Source of the DNA: Anderseniella sp963700885
Lineage (GTDB): Bacteria > Pseudomonadota > Alphaproteobacteria > Rhizobiales > Aestuariivirgaceae
Direction of reading: 5' to 3'
DNA length: 64,000 bases
Assembly: GCA_963700885.1 (NCBI GenBank)
Contig: CAVOZJ010000002.1
Span: forward strand, 186,001-250,000
Below, piece after piece: positions 34,596 through 43,950 of this stretch (within the stretch, counting starts at the first letter, position 1; the number at the start of each line of letters is the position of its first letter). The position numbers were made by a program, and so were the translations under genes. The notes beneath the pieces were generated by a model. That model was not told where the DNA came from and did no database searches. It saw only the letters and a list, made by a program, of their open reading frames with translations.

Positions 34596-36224
34596 TTATA
34601 CATCGCCAGTCATATCACGCAGTTTGAATTTCTGAATTTTGCCGGTAGACGTCTTGGGCAACTCGATAAAGATCACGTGACGGGGCACTTTGAACCTGGC
34701 CATGTTCTGCCGACAGAACTCAATGATATCTTCGCTGGTGGCAGATTGTCCGGGCTTCAACTCAATGAATGCACACGGCGTTTCGCCCCACTTGTCGTCT
34801 GCCTTGGCAACCACAGCGCAAGACGAAACAGCGGGGTGTTTGTACAACGTATCCTCAACCTCGATGGACGAAATATTTTCACCACCGGAGATGATGATAT
34901 CCTTCGACCTGTCCTTGAGCTGGATATATCCGTCTGCGTGCAACACGCCGAGATCGCCGGTGTGGAACCATCCGCCGCGGAACGCCTCATCGCTGGCGGC
35001 CTGGTTTTTCAGATAACCCTTCATGACCACGTTGCCACGCATCATGACCTCGCCCATGGTCTTGCCGTCGGCAGGCACCCTTGTCATGGTTTCAGGGTCC
35101 ATGACAGTGAGATCGTCGAGTGCTGCATAGGGCACACCCTGGCGGGCCTTTTTTGTGGCACGTTCGGCAGCGGGCAATTCATCCCAGACGGCCGACCAGT
35201 CGTTGACGACAGCCGGTCCGTAGCTTTCAGTGAGGCCATACAGATGGGTCACGTTGAAGCCGGCTTCGGCCATTGCGGCCAGTGTTGCTTCAGGCGGCGG
35301 AGCAGCGGCGGTAAAGAATTCGACGACGTGATCGAGGTTCCGCTTGTCTTCTTCCGATGCGCCAAGAATGGTCGACATGACGATTGGCGCCCCGCACAAA
35401 TGAGTGACGCGGTGGTCTGCAAGAGCATCCCAAATCGCCTTTGCCCGCACCTGTCTCAAGCATATATGCGTGCCACCGATGACCGACATGGTCCATGGGA
35501 AGCACCAGCCGTTGCAATGGAACATGGGCAGTGTCCACAGGTAGACGGGGTGCTTGGCCATGGAGGCCGTGATGGCATTCCCCTGGCCCAGAAGGTAAGC
35601 GCCACGATGATGGTAAACTACGCCCTTGGGATTGCCCGTCGTACCGGATGTGTAGTTGAGCGAGATTGCATCCCACTCGTCATCCGGCACTTTCCAGTGG
35701 TAATTTTCATCTCCGGTGGCGATGAATTTTTCATACTCAATGTCGCCAATCATTGGACCGGACTGGGGAAGTTCCGGATCGTCATAGTCGATGATGAAAG
35801 GCCTTTCACCATCCATCATGCCAAGTGCTTCGGCGACGAGGGAAGAGTACTCCCGATCCACGATCAGGACCCTGGTCTCCGCATGGGACAGAGTGAATGC
35901 AATGATCCTGGCATCAAGGCGGGTGTTCATCGTGTTCAGCACGGCACCGGTCATGGGTATGCCATAGTGCGCTTCCAGCATGGGAGGTGTGTTGGCCAGC
36001 ATGACTGAAACTGTGTCACCTTTGGAAATGCCGCGTGCCGACAGTGCCGAAGCAAGCTTGCGGGAACGGGCATAAAACTGTCGATAGTTGAAGCGTTGAC
36101 TACCATGTATGATGGCGACATGGTCCGGATAGACCCTGGCGGAGCGGGCCAAAAAGGTGGTCGGGGTCAGCGGCTGATAATTGGCTTCGGTTTTGGCAAG
36201 GCCGGTTTCATATGGGTTGGTCAT
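34596..36224 (-). CDS. AMP-forming acyl-CoA synthetase
   Basis: A 542-residue protein with the ATP-binding LNYTSGTTGNPKGVVYHHRG, the adenylation motif YGLTESYGPAV, HTGDLGVLHADGYIQLKDRSKD and the C-terminal Lys motif LPKTSTGKIQKF. The sequence style is that of medium/long-chain or methylmercaptopropionate-type (DmdB-like) ligases; substrate specificity cannot be read from sequence alone. It is divergent from prpE with a 460-nt gap. Confidence 0.9.
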   Translation of the reverse strand: MTNPYETGLAKTEANYQPLTPTTFLARSARVYPDHVAIIHGSQRFNYRQFYARSRKLASALSARGISKGDTVSVMLANTPPMLEAHYGIPMTGAVLNTMNTRLDARIIAFTLSHAETRVLIVDREYSSLVAEALGMMDGERPFIIDYDDPELPQSGPMIGDIEYEKFIATGDENYHWKVPDDEWDAISLNYTSGTTGNPKGVVYHHRGAYLLGQGNAITASMAKHPVYLWTLPMFHCNGWCFPWTMSVIGGTHICLRQVRAKAIWDALADHRVTHLCGAPIVMSTILGASEEDKRNLDHVVEFFTAAAPPPEATLAAMAEAGFNVTHLYGLTESYGPAVVNDWSAVWDELPAAERATKKARQGVPYAALDDLTVMDPETMTRVPADGKTMGEVMMRGNVVMKGYLKNQAASDEAFRGGWFHTGDLGVLHADGYIQLKDRSKDIIISGGENISSIEVEDTLYKHPAVSSCAVVAKADDKWGETPCAFIELKPGQSATSEDIIEFCRQNMARFKVPRHVIFIELPKTSTGKIQKFKLRDMTGDV

Positions 36225-36684
36225 GGCTGAGCGCGTCCTGCGGGGGTTGCGGGTGTCGATTGTCGAGGTTGTCTAGCGTGTAGCAGACGTGTGTGCAATT
36301 CAATCCCGCGCCGCGCGTCGGGTTGGCGGGATGCCGGGGAAACAGCGGGTCGCCAGCGCGTAAACAGAAAAAAACCCGGACCCTGTCATGCAAATCATGG
36401 CATCCAGACGCTGCCTGATCAGCACAAAATCGGCACTTGGGAACGCCAACAGGCCAAAAAAGCGACCATTCTCGTGCTGTTCAGCCTGGCCTGGGTCCGT
36501 TGATCGACCTCAACGGCGCCGTAGAAGCTGAAATATCAGGGGGAAAACCGGGTCCAAGCGGCTAAAACAGGTGCCGGATCATGCAATAACCGGCCGGGCC
36601 ATGCAACATTGGTGACTTGCAACAGGGCCGAGTTTCGCCACAATGCCGGGAATTGAAACAGGAAATACAGGGAACGCAGACGAA
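36225..36684. other. divergent intergenic region, acyl-CoA synthetase and prpE
   Basis: About 460 nt containing both promoters presumably. A GC-rich part (36225-36370) is followed by lower-complexity sequence. CATG-CAAAT-CATG near 36388 is a small symmetric site. I see no gene, terminator or RNA I can support. Confidence 0.4.
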
Positions 36685-38589
36685 ATGAGCCGTTATCAGG
36701 AAGTATATGCTGGCTGGAAATCCAACCCGGAAGGGTTTTGGGCGGAAGCTGCTGCTGAAATCGACTGGACAAGACCCTGGGACAAGGTATTTGCCAGGGT
36801 CGATGGACAGGATCGCTGGTTTGTTGGCGCTGAGTGCAATACCTGCTGGAACTGCGTGGACCGTCATGTTGAGGCGGGACGTGGCGATCAGGCGGCAATG
36901 ATTTACGACTCGCCCGTTACAGGAACCAAACGGACCTACAGTTACGCCCAACTGCAGGATGAAGTGGCAAGTTTCGCCCAGGTTCTGTCTGACAAGGGAG
37001 CTGCTCGAGGTGATCGGGTCATAATCTACATGCCGATGGTGCCGGAAGCTGCGATCGCCATGCTGGCGTGTGCCCGTATCGGGGCCATTCATTCAGTGGT
37101 GTTTGGCGGCTTCGCCGCGGCAGAACTCGCTACACGTATCAATGACGCTGCTCCGAAGCTCATAGTATCATCTTCGTGCGGTATTGAGCCGGGTAGGGTG
37201 ATTGCCTACAAGCCGTTGCTGGACGCGGCAATTGAGCTGGCTGCATCCAAACCTGCTGGTACCATTTTACTGCAGCGCGAGCAGATTATCGCGGATCTGA
37301 AGGCAGGTTACGACCATGACTGGCAAGCCGAAGTTGATATGGTGCGGTCAGCAGGCCGCAAAGCGGATTGCGTGTCTGTGAAGGCAACTGATCCTCTGTA
37401 CATTTTGTATACATCCGGCACGACCGGCCAGCCAAAGGGAGTTGTGCGCGATAACGGCGGACACATGGTGGCGCTCAAGTGGTCAATGTCGGCCATGTAT
37501 GGCGTAAGGCCAGGTGAAGTTTACTGGGCAGCATCGGATGTGGGCTGGGTGGTTGGTCATTCCTACATCGTCTATGCGCCGTTGCTGCATGGCTGCACAA
37601 CAATCCTGTTTGAAGGAAAACCTGTCGGTACTCCGGATCCCGGGACCTTCTGGCGGGTGATTGCCGAACACAAGGCGGTTTGCCTGTTTACAGCGCCGAC
37701 TGCATTCCGGGCAATCAAGAAGGAAGATCCGAAGGGCGACTACATAAAAAAATACGATCTATCGCATTTCCGCACGCTGTTTCTTGCCGGTGAACGGGCG
37801 GATCCCGATACGATCGAGTGGGCGCAGAAAGTTTTGCAGGTGCCGGTGATTGACCATTGGTGGCAGACCGAAACCGGGTGGACCATCGCGGGAAATCCGG
37901 TTGGCCTGGGTACCTTACCGGTGAAGCTGGGATCGCCGGCCGTACCGATGCCCGGTTATGATATTCAGGTGCTGGATGTCAGTGGTCATGAAGTGGCGCG
38001 CGGTGAACTGGGTGCCGTTTGCGTAAAGCTGCCCCTGCCCCCGTCATGCCTGCCAACACTGTGGAATGCCCATGAGCGGTTTCACAAAAGCTATCTGGCG
38101 GCATTTCCCGGTTATTATGAGACTTCGGATGCGGGGTATATGGATGACGACGGTTATCTCTACATCATGGCGCGTACCGACGACATTATCAATGTGGCCG
38201 GTCACAGGTTGTCTACGGGAGGTATGGAGGAAGTGCTCTCGTCTCATCCCGACGTTGCGGAGTGTGCCGTTGTTGGGGTGGCAGACAAATTGAAAGGACA
38301 GTTGCCGGTTGGTTTTGTGGTGCTGAAATCCGGTGTAGGCAAAACGCCTGCTGAAATCGAGAGTGAATGCGTCAAACTGGTGCGCGAGAAGATTGGCGCG
38401 GTGGCGGCATTGCGAACGGTGATGGTTGTGGCGCGATTGCCCAAAACCCGCTCCGGCAAGATATTGCGCGCCACCGTCCGGTCCATTGCTGATGGCACTG
38501 ACTGGAAGATGCCGGCCACCATTGACGATCCTGCAATTCTGGATGAACTGACAGAGACCATGACCGCCAGAGGTGTTGGAAGTCTTTGA
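36685..38589 (+). CDS. prpE: propionate-CoA ligase
   Basis: A 634-residue acetyl/propionyl-CoA synthetase-type enzyme: SRYQEVYAGWKSNPEGFWAE at the start, YTSGTTGQPKGVVRDNGGH, WWQTETGWTIAGNP, ARTDDIINVAGHRLSTG and the acetylatable-Lys motif LPKTRSGKILRAT. The N-terminal and VVRDNGGH segments favour PrpE over acetyl-CoA synthetase. It makes propionyl-CoA from propionate, ATP and CoA. The start at 36685 is preferred over an ATG 14 codons upstream. The stop overlaps the next gene's TTG start. Confidence 0.88.
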   Translation: MSRYQEVYAGWKSNPEGFWAEAAAEIDWTRPWDKVFARVDGQDRWFVGAECNTCWNCVDRHVEAGRGDQAAMIYDSPVTGTKRTYSYAQLQDEVASFAQVLSDKGAARGDRVIIYMPMVPEAAIAMLACARIGAIHSVVFGGFAAAELATRINDAAPKLIVSSSCGIEPGRVIAYKPLLDAAIELAASKPAGTILLQREQIIADLKAGYDHDWQAEVDMVRSAGRKADCVSVKATDPLYILYTSGTTGQPKGVVRDNGGHMVALKWSMSAMYGVRPGEVYWAASDVGWVVGHSYIVYAPLLHGCTTILFEGKPVGTPDPGTFWRVIAEHKAVCLFTAPTAFRAIKKEDPKGDYIKKYDLSHFRTLFLAGERADPDTIEWAQKVLQVPVIDHWWQTETGWTIAGNPVGLGTLPVKLGSPAVPMPGYDIQVLDVSGHEVARGELGAVCVKLPLPPSCLPTLWNAHERFHKSYLAAFPGYYETSDAGYMDDDGYLYIMARTDDIINVAGHRLSTGGMEEVLSSHPDVAECAVVGVADKLKGQLPVGFVVLKSGVGKTPAEIESECVKLVREKIGAVAALRTVMVVARLPKTRSGKILRATVRSIADGTDWKMPATIDDPAILDELTETMTARGVGSL

Positions 38590-39089
38590 TAACACTTGAT
38601 TATATTCACACGATGGCGCGTTATAATGTGTGGCAGAACCAGTCTGTTTTTGCCGCCGCCGACACGCTGGACGAGGGTGCCCGCAATCAGGATCGTGGCG
38701 CATTTTTTGGGTCTATTCGCGGAACTTTGAGCCATCTCTTGTGGGGTGATCAGACGTGGATGCACCGGTTTTCCGGAAGCCAGAAGCCGGCAGTTTCAAC
38801 GATTGCGGCGTCATCAGGGATGGTATGCGACTGGAGCGAGCTGAAATTGCAACGTGTCGCTATGGATGAGGCTGTTTTACTGTGGGCAAACCAACTGGAT
38901 GCTGCGTGGCTGGCAACGGATCTCACCTGGTTCTCAGGTGCGGCGCAGCGGGAAGTAACCAAACCGGTCGGATTTCTGGTGGCACATTTTTTCAACCACC
39001 AGACCCATCACAGGGGGCAGGTTCATGCCATGCTGACGGCTGCGGGGGCAATGCCTGGTGACACGGATTTGTTTTATCTGAAGATGTGA
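38586..39089 (+). CDS. DinB-family protein
   Basis: A 167-residue four-helix protein: YIHTMARYNVWQNQ, TLSHLLWGDQTWMHRF and FNHQTHHRGQVHAMLTAAG carry the three metal-binding histidines of the DinB/YfiT fold. Members are often thiol-dependent transferases or hydrolases of unknown substrate. Start is TTG at 38586 within a TTGA overlap of the prpE stop, with GGAAG just upstream. No in-frame ATG fits before the first conserved helix. Confidence 0.85.
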   Translation: MITLDYIHTMARYNVWQNQSVFAAADTLDEGARNQDRGAFFGSIRGTLSHLLWGDQTWMHRFSGSQKPAVSTIAASSGMVCDWSELKLQRVAMDEAVLLWANQLDAAWLATDLTWFSGAAQREVTKPVGFLVAHFFNHQTHHRGQVHAMLTAAGAMPGDTDLFYLKM

Positions 39090-39226
39090 AATCGAGCCAT
39101 CTGCACGTTCTGATTGCCGGAATTTGCGGATTACACGGCTGCGTATTGTGTTTGCAAATTTCAGCTTCGTTAACAAAGTCGCCAGTAGTATGCCCCCGGG
39201 GCATTCTCGCAGGCGACAATCTTTGT

Positions 39227-40189
39227 ATGACTGAACAAGGCAACAACAAGAACCTGATCGGCATTGTGTGTGTGCTCGGCGGCACGTTTGCGCTGGGTAT
39301 TCAGGACATGATCATCAAGTTGGTGTCCGGTACCTATCCGCTGCATGAAATCGGATTTGTGCGCTCGGTGTTCGCAATCCTGCTCACGTGCGTATTTCTT
39401 CAGATGGAGGGGGGGTTCCTGCAACTGAGATCCAGCCGTCCCGGGACCCATCTGGCGCGCGGAATTTTGTTGATCTGTGCCAATATGGCCTATTTCCTCG
39501 GTCTGGCGTCGATGCCACTGGGAGACGCCGCAGCGATATTCTTTTCCGCTCCGCTGATCATAACCTTGCTGGCTATCCCCTTTTTGGGCGAAAAAATTGG
39601 CACCCGGAGATGGCTGGCGGTGTTGATAGGTCTGGTTGGCATCATGATCATGCTGCGTCCGGGAACCGACGCGATACGGCTGGTTGGGTTTCTGCCCCTG
39701 CTGGCGGCATTTTGCTACGCGTCAATTCAGATCCTGGCGCGTCAGCTGGGCGCGATAGAGAATGCTTCTGTCATGTCATTTTATGTACAGGTCTGTTTTA
39801 TCGTTTTCTCCCTTGGCTTCGGAATCGTGTTTGGTTCAGGCTGGATGTCGGGTGGCGACAATGTCACGCTGGATTTCCTGTTCAGAGCCTGGAAATTGCC
39901 CGACGCGTTCGGTTTCATCATGATGGCGGCATGCGGAGTGCTGGTTGGCATAGGGGGCTATCTATTGTCGCATGCCTATCGCATTGCCCAGGTTCGAACA
40001 GTGGCGTCTTTCGAGTATGCCGGCTTGCCGTTTGCCGTATTGCTGGGCTTTATCGTTTGGGGTGACTTGCCGGACACAATGAGCATGATTGGCATCTTGA
40101 TGATCGCCCTGTCTGGTCTTTATGTATTTTACAGAGAGACAATGATGCGCAAACAGGCAATGTTGAAAGAGCCGGTTCTGCGGAGCTAA
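39227..40189 (+). CDS. EamA/DMT-family transporter
   Basis: A 320-residue membrane protein with ten predicted helices in two EamA repeats (about 10-140 and 160-300); GDAAAIFFSAPLIITLLAIPFLGEKIG and FEYAGLPFAVLLGFIVWGD are the usual repeat ends. It is a drug/metabolite exporter-type carrier; the cargo is unknown. Start 39227 places the first helix after a short polar head. It follows dinB by 137 nt. A repeat begins right after its stop. Confidence 0.9.
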   Translation: MTEQGNNKNLIGIVCVLGGTFALGIQDMIIKLVSGTYPLHEIGFVRSVFAILLTCVFLQMEGGFLQLRSSRPGTHLARGILLICANMAYFLGLASMPLGDAAAIFFSAPLIITLLAIPFLGEKIGTRRWLAVLIGLVGIMIMLRPGTDAIRLVGFLPLLAAFCYASIQILARQLGAIENASVMSFYVQVCFIVFSLGFGIVFGSGWMSGGDNVTLDFLFRAWKLPDAFGFIMMAACGVLVGIGGYLLSHAYRIAQVRTVASFEYAGLPFAVLLGFIVWGDLPDTMSMIGILMIALSGLYVFYRETMMRKQAMLKEPVLRS

Positions 40190-40190
40190 T

Positions 40191-40233
40191 GCCAGATCTC
40201 AGTAACATCGACATGGGTCCATGTGAACCCATG
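40191..40233. repeat. dispersed repeat, copy b
   Basis: Starts directly after the transporter stop. It contains CCAGATCTCAGTAAC (40192-40206), 14 of 15 bases as at 47693-47707, then GACATGGGT, and a palindrome CATGGGT (40212-40218) / ACCCATG (40227-40233). Modules are shared with 11795, 42781 and 47677 but in a different order. Confidence 0.5.
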
Positions 40234-40295
40234 CCGCTCTCATGGAGCCGAACTGGTCCCCGGACGAGCGAGGCACCGTAAGGTTAGAGTGAAAC

Positions 40296-41078
40296 CTATT
40301 CGTCGGGCGAGGTTTCTGTCTTGAGGCTTTTCAGTTTCGCAAACACTGAATCAGCGTCGACATCCGCCTCCTTTTCAACAGCCGGTTCGGCCTCTTCCGG
40401 TTTGAAGTCCTTGAAGGCATCCTTGACATCCGGTGCACCGGCATCTTCGGCAGGCTGGTCCGCCGGCGTATCAGCAATAGCGTATGGCGGCGGCACTGTT
40501 TCTTCAGCCGGCATGAGAGTCCGGGCAGGAAGTGTTCCGCCGGCCTTTTCAACACGTTTGGCTGCCTTGCGGACCGCCAGGTCCAGTTCAAGCTGTGAGC
40601 ACAGCCCCAGTGTCACCGGGTCTACCGGCTTGAGGTTCTGGCTATTCCAGTGGGTGCGGTCGCGGATGGCGTTGATGGTCGTCTTGGTGGTGCCGACCAG
40701 CTTCATGATCTGACTGTCCGCCAGTTCAGAATGATAGCGAAGCAACCAGCTGATTGCATCCGGGCGATCCTGGCGGCGCGAGACCGGAGTATATTTCGGG
40801 CCTCTACGCTTGGCGGCGACAGGTACCACGATTTTTGATTTGGCCAGCTGAAGTTTGTGGCTGGAATCCCTTTCACCCGCTTCAATTTCCTCACGGGTAA
40901 TCTGGTTGGCGGCAATCGGATCCATTCCCTTGATGCCGACAGCAACTTCACCGTCTGCAATGCCTTTCACCTCAAGCGTATGCAGTTTGCAAAATTCACC
41001 TATCTGGCTGAATGTCAGCGCAGTGTTGTCCACCAGCCAAACGGCGGTGGCTTTCGGCATTAATGGTGTGTCGGACAT
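40296..41078 (-). CDS. trcR: TrcR (DUF1013) cell-cycle transcriptional regulator
   Basis: A 260-residue protein of DUF1013, known in alphaproteobacteria as TrcR, a regulator that associates with RNA polymerase and cell-cycle promoters. Seen here are AVWLVDNTALTFSQIGEFC, LHTLEVKGIADGEVA, GIKGMDPIAANQITREEI, KRRGPKYTPVSRRQDRPDAI and the HTH-like NQLVGTTKTTINAI-type segment. The C-terminus is acidic and variable. AAGGAG lies 7 nt before the ATG at 41078. Confidence 0.92.
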   Translation of the reverse strand: MSDTPLMPKATAVWLVDNTALTFSQIGEFCKLHTLEVKGIADGEVAVGIKGMDPIAANQITREEIEAGERDSSHKLQLAKSKIVVPVAAKRRGPKYTPVSRRQDRPDAISWLLRYHSELADSQIMKLVGTTKTTINAIRDRTHWNSQNLKPVDPVTLGLCSQLELDLAVRKAAKRVEKAGGTLPARTLMPAEETVPPPYAIADTPADQPAEDAGAPDVKDAFKDFKPEEAEPAVEKEADVDADSVFAKLKSLKTETSPDE

Positions 41079-41196
41079 GGGCACTCTCCTTCAGAACCTT
41101 AGCGGTGGCTCTGCTGATCCGATCGGATCAATGCTGTTTGGGAAAACTGGTGTATAGAACCGATGGAAACATTTCGCAATTGCTGATTTTGTCCCG

Positions 41197-41850
41197 TTAC
41201 AGGATGTAGGACAAGTTGCTGGCTTCGCCGGCAGTGCGTTTGGCGTAATGCTCTTCGAAATTCAGCATGTCCATCAGTGCAACACCTTTTTCAAAGCCTG
41301 CGAAGGCCCTTGTTTCATTGGCCATGATGTCTCGGGCCCCAGGTACCAGGGCCGATAATTCATCCGCGGTACCGCAGACAACGCCGTCAGCATCCGCAAA
41401 TACAATATCGCCGGGAGCAACGGTTATGCCACCACAGGAAATGATCGTCTGAATCTCGCCGATGTCTTGAATCGTGCCGGCAACCGGATGAACGGCGCGG
41501 GCATAGACAGGCAGATCAATGTCCTGCATGGCGGCTGAATCACGCACCATACCGTCCACTATAATGCCGCCGAGCTTCTTGCGACGGGCTTCCATGGCAA
41601 ACATTTCGCCAGCCAGCGCCAGATGACCACCGCGTCCGTCGATTACCAGCACTTCGCCCGGTTCGGCATCGGCCAGAATGCGCATTACTGTCAGGAAATC
41701 GTTGCGGCAGGCTGCGGTGCGTGCCCGTCCCACCAGCTTGCGCCCGGGATTTATACGTCTGATACCGGCATCCATGGCGCGAATGTGCTTGTTGATATCG
41801 GCGAGCATGGAAGTTTCGAGGTCGCCGAGTTGGTTGAGGAGATCGGTCAT
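41197..41850 (-). CDS. RraA/HMG aldolase-family protein
   Basis: A 217-residue RraA-like protein: GRARTAACRNDF, VIDGRGGHLALAGEMFAMEARRKKLGGIIVDGMVRDSAAM hold the conserved Gly/Arg/Asp cluster of RraA-type 4-hydroxy-4-methyl-2-oxoglutarate/oxaloacetate aldolases. Function here is unknown (aldolase or decarboxylase). AAGGTGG lies 5 nt before the ATG at 41850. It follows the cyclase gene by 51 nt, with a 13-bp hairpin between them. Confidence 0.85.
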   Translation of the reverse strand: MTDLLNQLGDLETSMLADINKHIRAMDAGIRRINPGRKLVGRARTAACRNDFLTVMRILADAEPGEVLVIDGRGGHLALAGEMFAMEARRKKLGGIIVDGMVRDSAAMQDIDLPVYARAVHPVAGTIQDIGEIQTIISCGGITVAPGDIVFADADGVVCGTADELSALVPGARDIMANETRAFAGFEKGVALMDMLNFEEHYAKRTAGEASNLSYIL

Positions 41851-41867
41851 GAATTCCACCTTGAGGT

Positions 41868-41896
41868 AGCCACCCCGGCGTAACGCCGGGGTGGCT
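41868..41896 (-). other. intercistronic 13-bp hairpin between cyclase and rraA-like genes
   Basis: Perfect arms AGCCACCCCGGCG (41868-41880) and CGCCGGGGTGGCT (41884-41896) with a TAA loop. It lies 5 nt past the cyclase stop and 18 nt before the next start in the leftward transcript. With no U-run on that strand, it looks like an mRNA stabiliser or partial attenuator. Confidence 0.6.
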
Positions 41897-41901
41897 TGTT
41901 G

Positions 41902-42717
41902 CTAAACCATTGCGAAGACACGTGCGGGACCACCAGTACCGCCACGATGTTTTGGCGCTCCCACAACAAGCGTTGCACCGCTGGCTGGTACGGCGTCGAG
42001 ATTCGAAAGGCATTCAATGCCCCACCGGTTTGCCGGCAGCCAGGCATAGTGGGTCGCAAAATCACCGGACTGGCCGTAATCAAGCGACAACGTATCCACC
42101 GCCATGCCGGTTGCACCGGTTTCCAGCAACATTTTGGTTGCTTCAATGTGGAAGCCCGGGAAATGCATTTTCTTTTCGGCATCTGCGCCACGGAACTTGT
42201 CCGTGCCGACAAGGGCTGCCCAACCGGAGTTCATGGCAACGCAGGCCTTGTCGGGAATTTGGCCGTTGGCGTCAACCCATGCCTTCACGTCATCCGGGGT
42301 AACCTGGTAATCTGCATTTTCTGCGGCTTTTGCCTTCACATCGATAACACACAGCGGGCAGATCAGGTTGGCAACGGGGATCTCTGCAACTGACTGACCG
42401 TCTGCTGAAAAGTGAAGCGGTGCATCCACGTGGGTGCCGGTGTGCTCGTTCACGCGCAGTTCAAACAGATTGAACCCGTTCTCCTTGAAACTGAACTTCT
42501 GTTCCCTGAAGAATTGCTGGTCCCCAAAATAGGTTGGAAACTCTTCATATAACTCATGTGTCATGTCCTCAACTTTTTCATGCCCGGCTGCAAGGGCGGG
42601 TGAAGACATGGGGGCTGTGACGGCAGCAGCTGCAACACCGGCCGCTGCGGTTTGAAACAACGCGCGCCGCGACAGCATCCGTGCCTTTACGCTGTCAATT
42701 ACACATGCATTACACAT
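41902..42717 (-). CDS. Tat-exported cyclase-family metallohydrolase
   Basis: A 271-residue protein. An N-terminal region has SRRALFQTAAAGVAAAAVTA, a twin-arginine-like signal with an AxA site (ALAAG). The mature part has the cyclase motif HTGTHVDAPLHF and LSLDYGQSGDF. The substrate is unknown; relatives include isatin hydrolase and kynurenine formamidase. AAGGAGAG lies just upstream of the ATG at 42717. A similar protein with a Sec signal is at 7568. An upstream in-frame extension runs into repeat DNA and is unlikely. Confidence 0.85.
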   Translation of the reverse strand: MCNACVIDSVKARMLSRRALFQTAAAGVAAAAVTAPMSSPALAAGHEKVEDMTHELYEEFPTYFGDQQFFREQKFSFKENGFNLFELRVNEHTGTHVDAPLHFSADGQSVAEIPVANLICPLCVIDVKAKAAENADYQVTPDDVKAWVDANGQIPDKACVAMNSGWAALVGTDKFRGADAEKKMHFPGFHIEATKMLLETGATGMAVDTLSLDYGQSGDFATHYAWLPANRWGIECLSNLDAVPASGATLVVGAPKHRGGTGGPARVFAMV

Positions 42718-42780
42718 TGGAAACTCTCCTTGAAATTGATCATACAACATTCGGGCAATCGAACCCGGCGATGGCAGCTT

Positions 42781-42870
42781 ATACCAGATCTCACCATCAG
42801 CCAGCCATTTCATGGGATCATAGCGGTTCACTCGGGCAGGCGCGGCCGCCAGCGCGATGTAGTGCATCGG
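42781..42870. repeat. dispersed repeat, copy c
   Basis: Contains 38 nt (42806-42843) identical to 47715-47752, embedded in a longer related stretch that starts ATACCAGATC and extends with partial similarity to about 42890. It lies in the 5' leader region of the cyclase gene, outside any gene I accept. Confidence 0.7.
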
Positions 42871-42951
42871 GAAAGCGATCCAACGCGCCAGATGAGCGGA
42901 TCCGGTTCACAAGATCAGGATGGTTTTTGGCTGTTGTGATACGGGTTGGGT

Positions 42952-43950
42952 TCAGACTTCCAGTACAATCTTGCCAATATGGACAGAGGTTTCCATGAGG
43001 GCATGTGCCTCGTTGGCGTGTGCCAGAGGAAATGTCCGGAACAGTTGCGGCTTGACCCTGCCGGCCTCGATCAACGGCCAGACGGTTTGCCTCAATGCAC
43101 TTGCGATTGCTGCCTTTTCAGCAGTAGGCCGGATACGCAGTGTGGATCCGGTCAGTGTCAGGCGCTTCAACATGACCATCATGAAATCCACCTCTGCCTT
43201 TGAACCGTTGAGATAGGCAATATTGACAATGCGGCCGTCTCTTGCGGCTGTCTTGATATTGCGCTGAATATAGTCGCCGCCGACCATGTCCAGTATGACG
43301 TCGATGCCCTTGCTGCCGGTTTCCTGCTTCAACACCTCCACGAAGTCCTGCTCGCGATAGTTGATGGCGCGTTTGGCGCCCAGGTTTTCACACGCTCTGC
43401 ATTTGCCGGGGGAGCCCGCGGTTGCATAGACAGTCGAACCAAGCCGGGATGCGATCTGGATGGCTGTTGTGCCAATACCGGAAGAGCCGCCATGTACCAG
43501 CAGGCTTTCGCCGGGTTTCAGGGCACCACGTTCAAACACATTGGTCCAGACAGTAAAGAATGTTTCCGGCACACCGGCTGCCTCCGCCATCGTGAGACCG
43601 GCAGGAACGGGCAGGGCGTTGGTTTCGTGGACAACACAATACTCAGCGTAACCACCGCCTGCGACGAGTGCGCAGATCCTGTCGCCAATTTTCCAAAGTG
43701 AAGCATTTTCTCCCAGGGCAACAACTTCACCGGCAATCTCAAGACCGGGAATTTCCGAGGCACCCGGCGGCGGCGGATAAACTCCCTTGCGCTGCAGCAC
43801 ATCAGGCCTGTTTACCCCGGCGGCTTTCACCTTGATCAGCACTTCACCGCTGCCTGGTTCCGGGGTTGGCTTGGTGAGCGGCCTGAGTACGTCAGGACCA
43901 CCGGGCTCGGTAATTGCAATTGCGGTCATTGAAGAAGGAATACTGGTCAT
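42952..43950 (-). CDS. NAD(P)H:quinone oxidoreductase (MDR, zinc-free)
   Basis: A 332-residue medium-chain oxidoreductase of the TP53I3/QOR type: GPDVLRPLTKPTPEPGSGEV, NRPDVLQRKGVYPPPPGAS, and the nucleotide-binding LLVHGGSSGIGTTAIQIA. It lacks the zinc cysteines of alcohol dehydrogenases. It would reduce quinones or similar enones with NADPH. It is leftward and monocistronic, followed by repeat copy c and the cyclase gene. Confidence 0.9.
   Translation of the reverse strand: MTSIPSSMTAIAITEPGGPDVLRPLTKPTPEPGSGEVLIKVKAAGVNRPDVLQRKGVYPPPPGASEIPGLEIAGEVVALGENASLWKIGDRICALVAGGGYAEYCVVHETNALPVPAGLTMAEAAGVPETFFTVWTNVFERGALKPGESLLVHGGSSGIGTTAIQIASRLGSTVYATAGSPGKCRACENLGAKRAINYREQDFVEVLKQETGSKGIDVILDMVGGDYIQRNIKTAARDGRIVNIAYLNGSKAEVDFMMVMLKRLTLTGSTLRIRPTAEKAAIASALRQTVWPLIEAGRVKPQLFRTFPLAHANEAHALMETSVHIGKIVLEV

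Noticed and set aside
34677..36008. 443-codon open frame opposite the acyl-CoA synthetase.
   Set aside because: It is a shadow of a strongly conserved gene on the other strand, with cysteine- and histidine-rich nonsense composition.
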